From Clavelina lepadiformis (taxonomy: Eukaryota; Chordata; Ascidiacea; Aplousobranchia; Clavelinidae), in NCBI RefSeq assembly GCF_947623445.1, contig NC_135245.1:18483501-18547500 (forward strand): a stretch of DNA of 64,000 bases, in the 5' to 3' direction. The translations under genes were made by a program, and so were the position numbers. Under the pieces are notes generated by a model. That model was not told the DNA's origin. It saw nothing but the letters and a program-made list of their open reading frames with translations, and did no database searches. Of this stretch, positions 35,088 through 47,738 are shown one piece after another. Numbering within the stretch: position 1 is the stretch's first letter; the number at the start of each line of letters is the position of its first letter.

Positions 35088-38000
35088 TTCTAGTGTATTT
35101 GTCATGATTTGACCTTAAAGTCGAGATGACTGAGAAATGCAAATCAGCCTGGCTTTGTTTTCGTCTGCTAACGTCAAACTGTACGCTTCCAAAAACTCAT
35201 ATTTCAATGTGATGAACGTTGATATAAACGAGATATACTACTCCTCGTATACGTGATGTGTCACTTGATAAAATATTTTTAGATGGTTTCGTTTGTTCTG
35301 CCCAGGATTTTCTATAAGTCTGTGTAAAATAGGAACCAGAGACATTAAATCATGATAAAGTACTGCAAGCAGAAGTAGTTACAACTAGTTTCGACGACAA
35401 CTGTAAATAAAGACAACAAGAACATCTGCAGTTACAAATACTGCACATCAAGAGCGTTTATATGAAGCATACGAATGAAGGTTGACAATACGTATAATGA
35501 TCCGTTTGGCCAACGCACGTGTGTATTTTTACACTACATGAATTCAACGCTTATCTAATTTATCAACACGTTATAAATCTTTCCGTCAGGCATAAAAAGT
35601 AAGTAATTAAGCAATTTTAGCAGCGCGTTTGCAATTTACGAAGGCGTTGACGAAAGCGCAAATTTGACGACTCACCAAATATAAGGACATGAGAAACTCC
35701 GGTAAAGGATCAAAAATACGGTTATGAGTTAATTACGACATCAATTTCTTAATAACTGTTATATTACAAAGGCACGTGCTCGTGTTAAAATCACCGTTTG
35801 TAATTTTACAAACAGAGGGTTTGAAGAATTGTTGGCAAACAAAATGAAAATACATTTTGTATGACAAGTGACTTGTCAGAATTGTACGGCGGTCAACATG
35901 CAAGTCAAATTCAATTGGTGGACTAAGTTAATAGCTGCGCTGAATAAGAAAGTCGTCGTTTAAACGTCGTAATTGTAGACGTGAGGTTGAAACCAAAGGG
36001 GCCTCAATTATTGTTTTAAAAGCCATGTTGTTCAACCACATCCTTACAATTAGCAGGTAATAAAAACCTTTGTCGCGTCATATACATGAGACGCCTTAAT
36101 GAGAGCATATGAAACGTTTTGATTCAAACGCAAAGCCCGAAGCCCTTTAAAGAAATAATTGTAGACTATGTATTGGTTAAATCACGAAAGCCTAGTAGGT
36201 TGAAGCTGTCACATGGTTTTATAAAATATTTCACGTAATAACTGCAGCAGCCGCTAACGGATCTGCCAATTGATTTACACACCTAGGTCTTAGATATACA
36301 CAAATGTATTTTGCCTGCGAGGCATCATCAGTATTTCGGGCACGTGTGGAATCTTAAATAAAACATTTTAAACAAAGTCTATTTTCTAACAAAGCCTACT
36401 GGTCAGTGCTCAAACAAAAGCAAATTAAGGTTTTTAGCCTAGCAACTAGGCCTATATAACTAGGCTATAGGTAGCCTAATTCGTATTTACCAAATTATGT
36501 TCACAATCGGCTGAAATAACAGCAGCTTTAAACGATTAAAGTCACTTTTAGCCGGTTATGTCCCGTAAGAACAACCCAAACCAAAAGCTATCCAGTTCCA
36601 AACCGTCTAGACTCTAGAGTCTAGAACAATGTTTAAATTATTCAACTTTTGCTGCTTACTCATATGTCCATCTATGACAAAACAATCTGCTGGTAAAATA
36701 TTTAGGCCACAGCGTTCGTTGTTTCTTTATGCCTGTATTGCTGAAGCGCAGATGCGGTCACTACAAAATAACAAATAAACCTACTTTAGTTGCTACGTGA
36801 CGGTATCGCCATTAATAAATAATTAATTAAACCGGTGGCGTTTAACGTTTTCTGCCTTTTGATGCACGCCTAACAGTGAATTAGTTTAGTAAGACAACAA
36901 TTCAAAGCAATCAGAACAATTTTAGCCCACAACAACTAAAACGTAAGTAACCGTTGTTGTTGATGTTAACTATAACTGTCGCGAAAGGTCGTCGACTACC
37001 TACTTAAACGCTTGATTCTATAAGAACGCATTTCAATCCAGGTGATCAGGCCGATTTCAGGTTTTTATATTATGCAGAAAGGTGTTCAAAATTTGGAATA
37101 TGTGTCGGTTATGGCATTAATGGTCGTATCAAGTATCAACTCGTAGCATGTTTTATTTTAAGCAATGTTGCATTTTAAATTCCCACAATATTTAATATTT
37201 TAACGTGAACTGTCTCAAAGACTGAACTGATCTAAGTTAGGCTAAACGACAAAATGGGCCACAGTCAAAAATAAGGTAAATAAGAAGCATTTCTTCAACT
37301 TTGCGGCAGAGATGATTTTGGACGATCTTTCTCATTTCACCAAACGTTTTTCGAAGTTAGTCGACTAAGAAGATGAAGTGGAATGTGATGTAGGTTACAA
37401 CTTGTCTTAAAATGAAAGAGGTAGCTGTAGAAATGTACACAACTTGTAAACCATTAGTAGACTATACAATAGCGTTTTACACCGGCACTAGGCCTATGTT
37501 ATTTTAAATACCTCACCTAACAAGCTTTTCATAACTTACCGCATCGTTTTAATTTCATTTTTGTTGTAGATGAATCGGTGGCATAACTTGCAGAGTAAGC
37601 TAATCTGAAACTGATACTAATTTGCCAACTATAGGCTATCTTTGATCGGTTGTGTCTTTTGCAGTAAGGACAAAGAAACAAACAATGCATTAGCTTGAGA
37701 GAATCATCTGGATTTTGTCTGAAATCTGATCCATTCTACGTGCAAGCCGAAGTGACTCAATTAAGACCACGGCTAGGGACAAACCAGGTAAAAGTTCAAG
37801 AGAAACAACAGACGCTGTATTAGTTCTGCATGAAAATAGTTATTAAACAACCCTGGATAAATCTGGATTTTTTAATGCATTTTATGACAATACTATACTT
37901 TGATACAGTTGTGCGTTATCCTTGAGTGGGCAAGACAATATTAATTTATCAGAAAATCGTTATTTCGCGCATGAGAAAGTCAGACAATTTTGAAAAATTT

Positions 38001-40830
38001 TTAACGTTTTATTTTACAACTTAAAATAATAAAAATAGATTTACAAATAAAATTTACAAATAAATTTTTATTAAAACAATTTTTACTAAAATAATATTTT
38101 ACCTAAAGCTGACAAAATAGTCGAATAGCAAGAATGCATGGGTTATGGCGATGCTTTCTTTTCTCCTTTGTAACGTATGCTATACCTATACATTGTAAAA
38201 TGCAACACCTCGGGATTTATCAAAAACAGGCATAGACACCTTAAATAGAACTCTATTTAAGGTGTCTATGAAAACAGGACAAGTTTTACAAAAATATTCC
38301 TAAAAATTTTCAAGCAAACGAAGGGTGAAATCAGCAACAAAGTTCGTAAGTAGGGAATTTCCACTAAGTTGTTTCACTTGATTTCTTGTTTTTTTCTAAG
38401 TCTGACATACACTACACTTGCTTTTCAACGCGTTGCACTATAGCACGAACTAGTCGGCGCATGAAAGCTAAAGCGATCAGACCACAGTTTACAACACAAC
38501 TATGCTATCAGCTGAACGAAAAGTTAGTTAATTTACTTGATGTAAGAATAGGTGCTTGCCCTGTTGAGACAAAAAAACACATTTGCTAAACATGAGCCCA
38601 ATTTCATTGAAAAAAGTTGGGCCAGTAGGCTACTAGAATTTATTCAGTGTGCCAAAATCTAGAACATAGGCTACGTCTGCTTTAGAAACGAAAGTTTGAT
38701 TTGATGTTGATAAACTTAAGGTTTGGAAACAAACGACGTTTATGGTTTAATACTAGCTTAAACACATTGCACATATTGACATATAAAGCTGTTTGTTTAG
38801 ATCAGCGTGGTATTTTGTTTGAACCACAAAAATTTGCATTAATTGCACCAAACATTTGAGAGGGAGTTTTGAAAAAGAGAATTTTGAGCCCAGCACATTT
38901 CAATGTTAGGGCCAATACATTTTAATTTCAAGGCCAGCCGGTTTCCATTTTTAGCATCAGGTAACATATGGCGTCGTACTGTGATCTCTATTACGGTATT
39001 TAAAAATTTCATGTTTTCACTCAAGTATTTTCTTTATGCTGAATATACAGAGTAGGAGAAGTGTGAGACCGATGAGACAGAAAAAATTATTTTGCGTTTT
39101 TCTTTTGTAATTTCCATTTTTCCTTTTGCAAATAATGAAAATGACTCAAGCTTTTAACTAAATCAACAGACATCTAACATTAATAATATTAGCAAGTAAT
39201 TTAGTATTAAAAGTAGCACCGAGTAGCTTAATAATGGCTCAGATTCTCATAATGGAAATGGGTTACGCTATAGACATTGAAATGGCTGGGCTGTAAGTTT
39301 TCAATGGATTGGGCTCTGAATTTTTGTGGGATGGGTTTTAGCCCATGTTCAGATCTGAACTGCTGTTGAAAACTTGACATAAGAATATAAACGCATTTAT
39401 AACAATAAAGTGTAAACAAAATCTAATTCCACAATGTCTGAATGTTGTTTAACAGACTGGTACACAAGTTACATAAAATAACACAGAAACACATATAAAC
39501 CAGGAAATTGACACTTGGTGACCATCAGTTGTTCGCTCAGAGTGGGGCATTGTTTGTTTAAAATGAAAAATAGTGACACTGGAGGAATGTTGGAACTGAT
39601 TAATAATTATTTATTCATTATAGGCAATTATTGTTTTATATCAGCAAAACGTTTGTAAATGTTTATGAAGCCAACACTTCACAAAACCGTGTTCAAAGCT
39701 GAATTTGCTCTTAATAGACGGCTAGGTTTATTATTATGGACAGAGCATATCATAAGTCTGACCTTATTTTGACTTATTGGTATCAATAGTTGTGCATCTG
39801 TCTGGTGGAGTCACAGCATAAAGCTGTCTTACATGAACAGGAAGGGTAAAACAGGTTTTATTTTGGACACAAGCCAAATAGGTTAATGGTCAAAGTAATA
39901 GTTCCTCGAAGTTGTAGCAAATATTTCTAAGATAACTTTACAGATGTGAAAGTATGTATAAATACTGTCTGACTGTAGAAAGGTGACAGAATTAACTTAA
40001 AACGAAAAATCTTTATCTAAATCTAAAAAAAACTTTGCTTGCTTGACTTTTAAAATGCTGGAAAAAAATTGAAAACCAGACATGTCATATAATCAAAACC
40101 CAAAATAAAAAATGAAATCTTATGGTGTATCACACTGGTTATCCTACGGCTGAGTAAAGTCTTTGCATGACTTACACTCAGCGATGATTTCTCTGTGCTC
40201 AATCCCGACTCAGAGCTTACTTGTGTGCATGTTCTGATGAATGCATTTTATTTGATCTTTAGTTTTTTTAGTCTTCCCAGAAATTGTTGATGCCGCACAA
40301 CCACGATAGGTAATTCCTCGTGAACTCAGTGATATTCCACTGAAAGAAAATAGGCATAACTTCCAATGTAGAAAGTTAAAGTAACTTTCTTTTGGCTAAT
40401 TAGCGGCGTTATGTTTACCAACTTTTCTTCTGCTTTTTTAACATCACATAGATCAATATCATTTTGCCTGCCCCTATGGGTTGACTTTTAGTTATTGCTC
40501 CTATTAAATTTAAGTTGGAACACCCTACTCTACCTCTTGCAGATCTTAGTGTTTGATAACTTACGATTTCAAATTTGGCCTGACAGTAAACAAAAAAGTA
40601 TAATTGAATTTATAATATCAATTTATTGATATTACCATTTAGTTGTTAGACTAGCTGCCATTTAGATATCTAAGATTCACTCCATGGCGCAAACCGTCAA
40701 GTGCTGTAAAGTTTGAGGCATTCATTTTGCTTCTAATAGACATCATATCTTCTATTCTGTGCAGAGGATAATTAAATTGGTTAGTAGACTTCAAGGCAGA
40801 TTATGCAAAATCCCAAAATAAGGCCCCACT
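35088..40830. other. Gene-poor region
   Basis: About 5.7 kb with no supported gene on either strand. Contains an AT-rich tract around 37990-38105 and the perfect palindrome at 38231-38270. Confidence 0.5.
38223..38278. mobile_element. 40-bp perfect palindrome with 8-bp flanking direct repeat
   Basis: CATAGACACCTTAAATAGA (38231-38249) and its exact reverse complement (38252-38270) are separated by only AC. The palindrome is flanked on both sides by AAAACAGG (38223-38230 and 38271-38278). The flanking repeat looks like a target-site duplication, so this may be a minimal foldback element or an end-to-end transposon remnant. Confidence 0.75.
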
Positions 40831-43800
40831 ATGTCTTCTAGTAAAACGTCGCGAATCATTCCCTGTCAAGCGACCCATTCTAAATGGATTCTGGCTCATA
40901 TTACATCTTACCTTTCCAACATTGAAGTGAAACCGGTCGAGACTGGAGTGGAAATATGTGGCAGCTTGGAAGATGTGGAACCTGGTAAAATTTTGTAACT
41001 TTATTTTTACTGTATTGGTTGTGTCTATGACAGCTGCAATATATGTTATTGTGGTTTCACCATGAGCTAAACGAAATAACTAACAACTTATGGCTTGTAA
41101 ATATTCGAACTTACATGTGTGAGTTCAAAAGCAAGTTTAAGCAAATTAGGTATTTGTAACAAATAATAACTTTATACAGTGTGGTGTTTACATTGATGTC
41201 CCATCGATGTACAACATTCATTTCTACACCATAACTTTGAATAGCATAACTGTAACAAAAGCTGTTGTTGACAGTCTGATGTATTTCTTTTTCAGCCTTG
41301 GCGTACCTTCGCCAACTGAAGTTGACTAAAATAAAACTATCATTCTCTAATCCTGGGTTAACCGCGCTTTTCACATCAGCGAGCTGGATTCGATCGAAAA
41401 GTCAACTTGAGGATGACACTAAGAGCACTGTTGCAGTGAAGATGGTATGATAGCAAAGTTATTAAACAAAAATTATGACAAATTTATTTAAGGAAATGGC
41501 TTTTTTCAGATATTTAAAAACTATTTATGATTTTCCCTGCTATAGTCAAGCGTGATACTGGTAACATTTTGAGTAATGTACATTCTTCATTTTTGCTTAT
41601 GAACATTTTTCTAATTTTTTGCACGTAATGCCTTTCGTACAATAAAGGATGAAGCCACAACAAAAAGAATCAACTCTGTTTCGGAGTAAGTCTAAACCTG
41701 GATTGGAATTTACATTTATCGTAATACACTGTTCAAATTACCCGCTGAACTAGGCCGTTTTTATCAGTAACTTGCCAATCAATACATGAAGGTATCATTT
41801 ACTGGACAATGCTTATAAATATTTTGATTCGTCAATGTTTAGCAATGGTATATTAATGTTATTCAGCGCACTGATTCAAGCCAGGTTTGGAGAGATAGCG
41901 GTTACGGTTGTTCATGGAGATATTACAAATGACAACTCAGATGTAATTGTCAACAGTGTTGGTGGTAACTTTATTCTTTCGCAAGGTACAGGGTGTGATA
42001 ACTTAAAGAAACATTGTTCTGAATGCACAAAGTCAAATGCACCAATAAAATCCATCAATGCTACTACCTGATTCAGTTTTTTTAACGGTTGTACAAAAAC
42101 ATATTGTTTTTAATGTAGGAATTCAAATCTAGTTATTATTACTTATAGTTTAAATTTTATTCATCATGCAATAGCTTTACACACATGATTGATTATATTA
42201 TTAGGAAGTTGCCTCACTTCATATGAACACTCTGGTTAATTTTTGATAGAAAATTCGCAAACAGACTGTATTTAATGATGTTTGTTGGGTCAATTGGATA
42301 ATCTGAAACTGAAAACATGCTACCATACAGCACAGCCCACAATCAATAATAGTCTATCTTACATATTTATTAATGTTTGTAAATGAATTGCTTAAAATGA
42401 ATTATAAATGTTGGTTTTGACTAAAATATAATAAACTCCAGATTATGCATCCGTACAGATTTTTGTGGTTACTTATTAACACTTCTCATTTAGTTAAAAT
42501 GTCAATTCATTTACTGACAGTGCAGCTGTATAAACATCACTATCAGCCATGATATGAGGTGTTTCTATGCCAGAACAAACAACAATTTAATAATAATTTA
42601 AAGTTGAACAAGCTGATTTGTGCTGGGTCAGTAAAGTTTTTTTTATCTCTTAAGTTTATTAGAGTCCAATAGCATGATGGTAAAAGTGAAAGTACAGAGC
42701 AAGTAAATACAACTTATAAAAACAGACTTACTTTCCCATCCTGTACATATGTTGTTTAGATACCTGCATTGTAATGATTGGCTGCAACGATTTGTTGTAA
42801 TGAATTGTTGCCCAGGCATATTTGAATTGACTTTAGTCAAACCTCTGAAATGATTGCATTTAAATTAAGGAAACAACAAACAGAAACGTTTTTTACAATA
42901 ACTTATACTCAACTGAAAAAAAATTATAGAATTTGGCCGATTTAAGATGGTTTGAATCAAACTTGACAAATGATAACTGACTAGTTAAAACACGTATTGC
43001 AATATTGAGAAATTTGTAAAGTAAAAATCATTGGCTTGACTCTGTTGGATGCTTATTAAAATTCTCACGTATAAGCCAGATTTCAGATTTGATCTTTTAT
43101 ATTATATGTTTTTTGTTCTACTTCAGCAAACCTGAGTTACAAGCTTGATCAATGAACGTCACCAGATGCAAAACTAGCTTACAATTGAATTTTTTGTAGG
43201 TGCCCAGAGTGCAGCCCTACTTAGAAAAGCAGGAGACAAAATGCAGCAACAATGTCAAAACAATCCTTTCATGAAGTCTCCATTTCTAAGAGTTACCAAT
43301 GAAGGAAACCTTCAATGCGATTATGTTATACATCTTGTGTCTCCATCTAATGAACAACAGTGTCAAAACAGGGTCAAATTAGCTCTCGAAACGGCTGAAA
43401 AATTAAACGCTGCGTCTATTGCCATCCCTGCCATTGGGACAGGTGATGACCTAATTAGTGTCATAAAGGGGGTTTAATTTATCATAAGTTGTCACCAATT
43501 GTCAAATTAAACCCATGATAGACAGTACATGTGATAGGCATGAATTACTCATTTTCATAGTTGCTATTCAGCAGACGACTTGTTGCTTAGGGATCATGGA
43601 ATTAAATTGTGCCACTGTAGCAAAGTCAATCTCTAAAGCAATAGAAGAGTTTGCATCGACCAATCCAAGGAGTGTTAAAGCCATTAAACTTGTGATATTT
43701 CAGTCTTCGATGCTGAGCACTTTTCTCCAAAACACCTTGATTTTGAAAGGTCGGTGTTGAACATGATAAGAGCTGAAGAGCTGGGCACGAGTTCTTTTAT

Positions 43801-46800
43801 TTATTGACGAGCGTGAGCGATGCTCTTTTTAAAATAGTGGTCGCCCAATAACACGCCAAGAGTGTAAATCTTTAAGCTGGAGAATATTTTTTGTAATTTA
43901 AAAGTTTTCAGTCAACGTTTTATCATTTTGTATGCACGAAAATTATTGCTTTATGCGATTGGACCGCTTACTCCCACAGGGTGTAATACCGTAAATGTTT
44001 GTGTATTCAAATTGAAACTTTTGAAAGCATCCATTTGCTTGGCGTACTAATAGTTTATGTGTTTCATGCCTTAACTGTGCAATGTGTGCCAAGGCAAGAA
44101 GAACATTGGGGCAAATGACTTACCAACCTAGTTAAGACAATTTGTAATTTAATTTTGCAGATGTAGAGACCCAATTTAAGGATCGTTCAGAACTGAGCTA
44201 CAAAAATATAAGTGTTTCCGTAATACAAGGTGACATAACTAGTGATAATCCTGATGCAATAGTCAATGGAGCCTTTACCAAACTACTATCGGATGATTTT
44301 GATCTTTCACGAGGTAAGTGAAGTTTAAGTGATATAGTTGCAATGGTGTTTTATGCAACTGACTATATTTTGTTTCTTTAGGAGCAATTTCTGCTGCTCT
44401 TTTGAGGAAAGCAGGTAACAGTAACAGGACCAATAGAATCAAGCAGGTAACAGGACCAATGCAATCAAGATCCAGTGGCAAAATCGCAATTCCTGAGAAT
44501 AACAAATAAGGGGAATTTGTCCTGCCAATTTGTTATTCATATCGTAACTCCAGGAACATTATCAGAACATCATGATAGAATGGTTATGGCTTTGGAGCAA
44601 GCCGAAAAGCTTAAAGTTTCATCTTTGGCAATCCCAGCTCTGGGAACAGGTAAACAACTTTAAAAGGCCATAAACTGTATACAGCAATAAAGTAATACAA
44701 ATTAGCTTCGCAAAACTGAAAAACCATGGAATGCAAAGCTATGTCACATTACCTGAACAAGTGAATGAAATTTTTATTGCACAGGAAAAGTAGGTCTGTC
44801 GGTTGAAAACGTGGCATCTTGCATGTCTGGAGCATTTGAAAAATTTGCCGCTACCAATCCAACTTATGTGAGACAAATAAAAGTGGTTGTTTTCCAGAAA
44901 AATATGATAAAAGCTTTTCGAGCAAATATTCTGTTGAAAAAAGGTTCATTCTTTAATTTAATGTTTACACTCATAACAAACGTAATATTGGTTTGGTAGT
45001 ATTTGTGATGGTAGCAATACAAATGGCATTTTGATACTTTACTATCCGGTATGATTTTATACCAGAGGTAATTATTTTAATGGTAAACAAACTAATAGCA
45101 CACGTTTCATTTTGAATGTCTAGAAATATTGAAACGTGGGAAAAGGGAAAAACTTTTGGCTCAAACATATCTGAAATCAGTGACAAAGAATGAAGATGTG
45201 GAGATAGAAATTATATGCAACAGTCAACAACTTTCCAAAACAGTGGGTCACAGCTAATTTACTGCAATTAATAAACTACAACTGTAATTGGAGATATTTT
45301 AATAAAAATGTACTGACCAATCAAAATCCTGATAGTACTATTTATTGTGTCAGCAATCGACTTAATATCAATCGTTTCAATGTTACTATAAAAGATATTG
45401 CACTTTTTAAAGCACTTGTAATGCGTTCTTATGTGAAACATATTTTTACAACTTCAGGCTAAAGAAAAATTACAGTTGTTTATGGATCAAAACGTTTTGA
45501 GAAAAGTTGTGAAAGAAAATCTTTCAAACATGGAAAACCAAGATTACATTGATATAATTCTCAAAGCAGTAGACTTAAACGTTTCGGTGATATTCAGTGA
45601 AATGTTAGTATTTGTTAAAATGCATAATTTATCAGTAGAATTTCTACTAAATTGTGTATCTTGTGACTTGTTTATAGAAATTCCGAGATCATTGTCCATG
45701 GTCTTAAAAAAGCTGTAGTTGAAATGGAGGCATTTATAGAGAAAGTCATGTCAGAGGCGAAAGATGCCAGAGCACTGTCAAAAACCTCTCTCTGGAAATG
45801 GGGTGTGCCACATCAGCATTTTCAACTGTTGCCCCTGCGTACATCTTTCGCTATTGAGGACAATCACAAGGTTGCTACAATCTGTTCTGTATGGCCGAAA
45901 TTTTTTATATAAAGTAACAAAATTTAACCATTCTGTCACTGTTACAACTTTTGCAATGTGCTGGAGATAGCGTTTCATGAATAAACAAGGAGTTATCAGT
46001 TAAATGCATGCACTAGAAAGGCACTTCAAGAATGCATGCCTCTGCCAATACAGCTTATTACACCCATGTGGCATTGTCAGAAATACAGCACTGTTTGTCT
46101 CAATTATAAACGACAACTCAAACTTTCATCTCGTGGAATGCGTAACAAATATTTCCTGAAGTTTTTTGTTTCTTGTGCCTGCCTTCATGTGTGTTTTTCT
46201 CCATCCACATGTCTGCGTGTATAACTTCTTTTGCAGAGAAAGGTAAGTAGACAAGACGTGTGATGAATTTTTGCAACCGTAACTCAGGCCCTGGTGGGGT
46301 TAGCAGCTCCAAGATTTATCAGTCTTTCATCTGTTGAAAGTTTTATCAAAATTAGATCACACATTTTTGAGTAATGTTGCTAACAGACAAACAAATGTGC
46401 ATGAAAAAATATAGGACTACTTATCTCCTTGGCAGAGGTAATGACAGCTAGGTTTTTATGATGAGTGTAAATATGTTTCCGTTGTCTTCTTGCGACAACT
46501 GTCTGTAATGACTGGTAATAATATGTTAGATTTTTTATTAGTAGCAGTTTCAAGCAAATATTCATATTTCTTAGGAGATGCTTTTGTTTTCCTATTGCAT
46601 TCCAGAAAATTAAGGATAAGAAGTTTTCTCTGCCTTTGTTTGGAAGTGAAATTATCATAGATCTAGTTTCACACAATTTTCAGTTTCTCTCCTTGTCCGG
46701 CAAGCTGAAGTCAATCAACTCCATGTCAGAAGGCATGATGTTTTACTGTTTGTGCAAACTTCAACCTTTGCAATATTATCTTAAGTATGAGCGTCCACCA

Positions 46801-47738
46801 TGTTTGATAATTGAAAGCAGAAATTATATTTAATATTCTAGATCTTCCACCGGAATGGACAGCTATGCTTGGTGAAAGTTGGTTGAAAGTGTCCCTTGAT
46901 CCTACTTCGTATGATTACAAGAAAATCAAGCAAAAATTCATGGAGAGCAAACCTGCTATCCAGAATCTTGTCAAAGTAAAATCATATGATTTCTCCATGG
47001 TTATTAATGGGATTCTCTTCAGCAATTATCAGGAAAAATGTTATGACTGACAGATTGAACGAGTGCAAAACCCCGCACTGTACAAGCAATATGAGCTGAA
47101 GAAGCAACACGTAGAGAGGTGTATGCTGTCTGATTCGCCAGCCGAACGTAAGCTGTTCCACGGGACTACATCGGCTGATGACATTTATAAGCACGGATTT
47201 GATCGAGGCTTTGCTGGCAAAAATGGTAAGCATATAGGTGTTGTGTTTAATATGAGTCTTAAATTGCATTTGCTCCTGGAAAAGTGTGGAGAAACACGAA
47301 ATTCTTGATGACATTAATAGCAGAAATAGTAATACACGTAACAACAGCATTGACTGGTAAGGAGTGATTCTGGTAAATGTTTCATTTCTAACTTATATGT
47401 ATACTGATGTTGTACTGCGTATCCATTCGAAGTGTGACTGTTTACTTCATACTGTTTACATAGCAACCTTGTATGGGAAAGGAACCTACTTCCATGTGAA
47501 TTCAAGCTATTCCGTGCGTTATTCTACAGTCAACAACCCATCGACAAAACACATGTTCCTTGCAAGAGTTTTGACTGGTAATTTTTGCTCGGGAAACTCA
47601 GGCCTGCGAGCAGCCCCAATTTGCCCAGATACGAATCGTGCATTTGACTCCGTTGTAGATGATGTGAAGGCTCCGTCGATTTTTGTTGTCTTTAAAGATT
47701 CTAGCGCATATCCTTCCTACTTAATCACTTTTACTTAA
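40831..47738 (+). CDS. PARP14-like macrodomain mono-ADP-ribosyltransferase (849 aa model)
   Basis: Exon model: 40831-40984, 41296-41444, 41648-41685, 41885-41985, 43200-43442, 43591-43749, 44161-44313, 44382-44414, 44470-44649, 44785-44943, 45124-45242, 45458-45603, 45678-45870, 46606-46747, 46842-46975, 47054-47225, 47464-47738; 2,550 nt in frame. N-terminal KH/RRM-like region (1-101), macrodomain 1 (114-281, HGDIT, VIVNS, AALLRKAG, AIPAIGTG), macrodomain 2 (282-456, QGDIT, AIVNG, AIPALGTG), KH-like (497-590, SEIIVHGLKKAV), WWE-like (588-656) and PARP catalytic domain (657-849). Catalytic His737 (LFHGTT) and Tyr767 (GKGTYF) are present. The Glu position of poly-ADP-ribosylating PARPs seems to be Ile831 (PSIFVVF), as in mono-transferases. 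Likely binds and transfers ADP-ribose. Exons 46606-46747 and 44382-44414 have the least certain boundaries. Confidence 0.85.
44408..44470 (+). repeat. Small tandem duplication forming a 55-nt intron-like insert in macrodomain 2
   Basis: Two imperfect units (CAGGTAACAG ... GACCAATAGAATCAAG and CAGGTAACAGGACCAAT ... ATCAAG) sit where macrodomain 1 is continuous. Reading through breaks the frame. Removing 44415-44469 (GT...AG, 55 nt) restores it exactly and continues into AKSQFLRITNKGNL. No clear polypyrimidine tract is visible. Confidence 0.6.
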
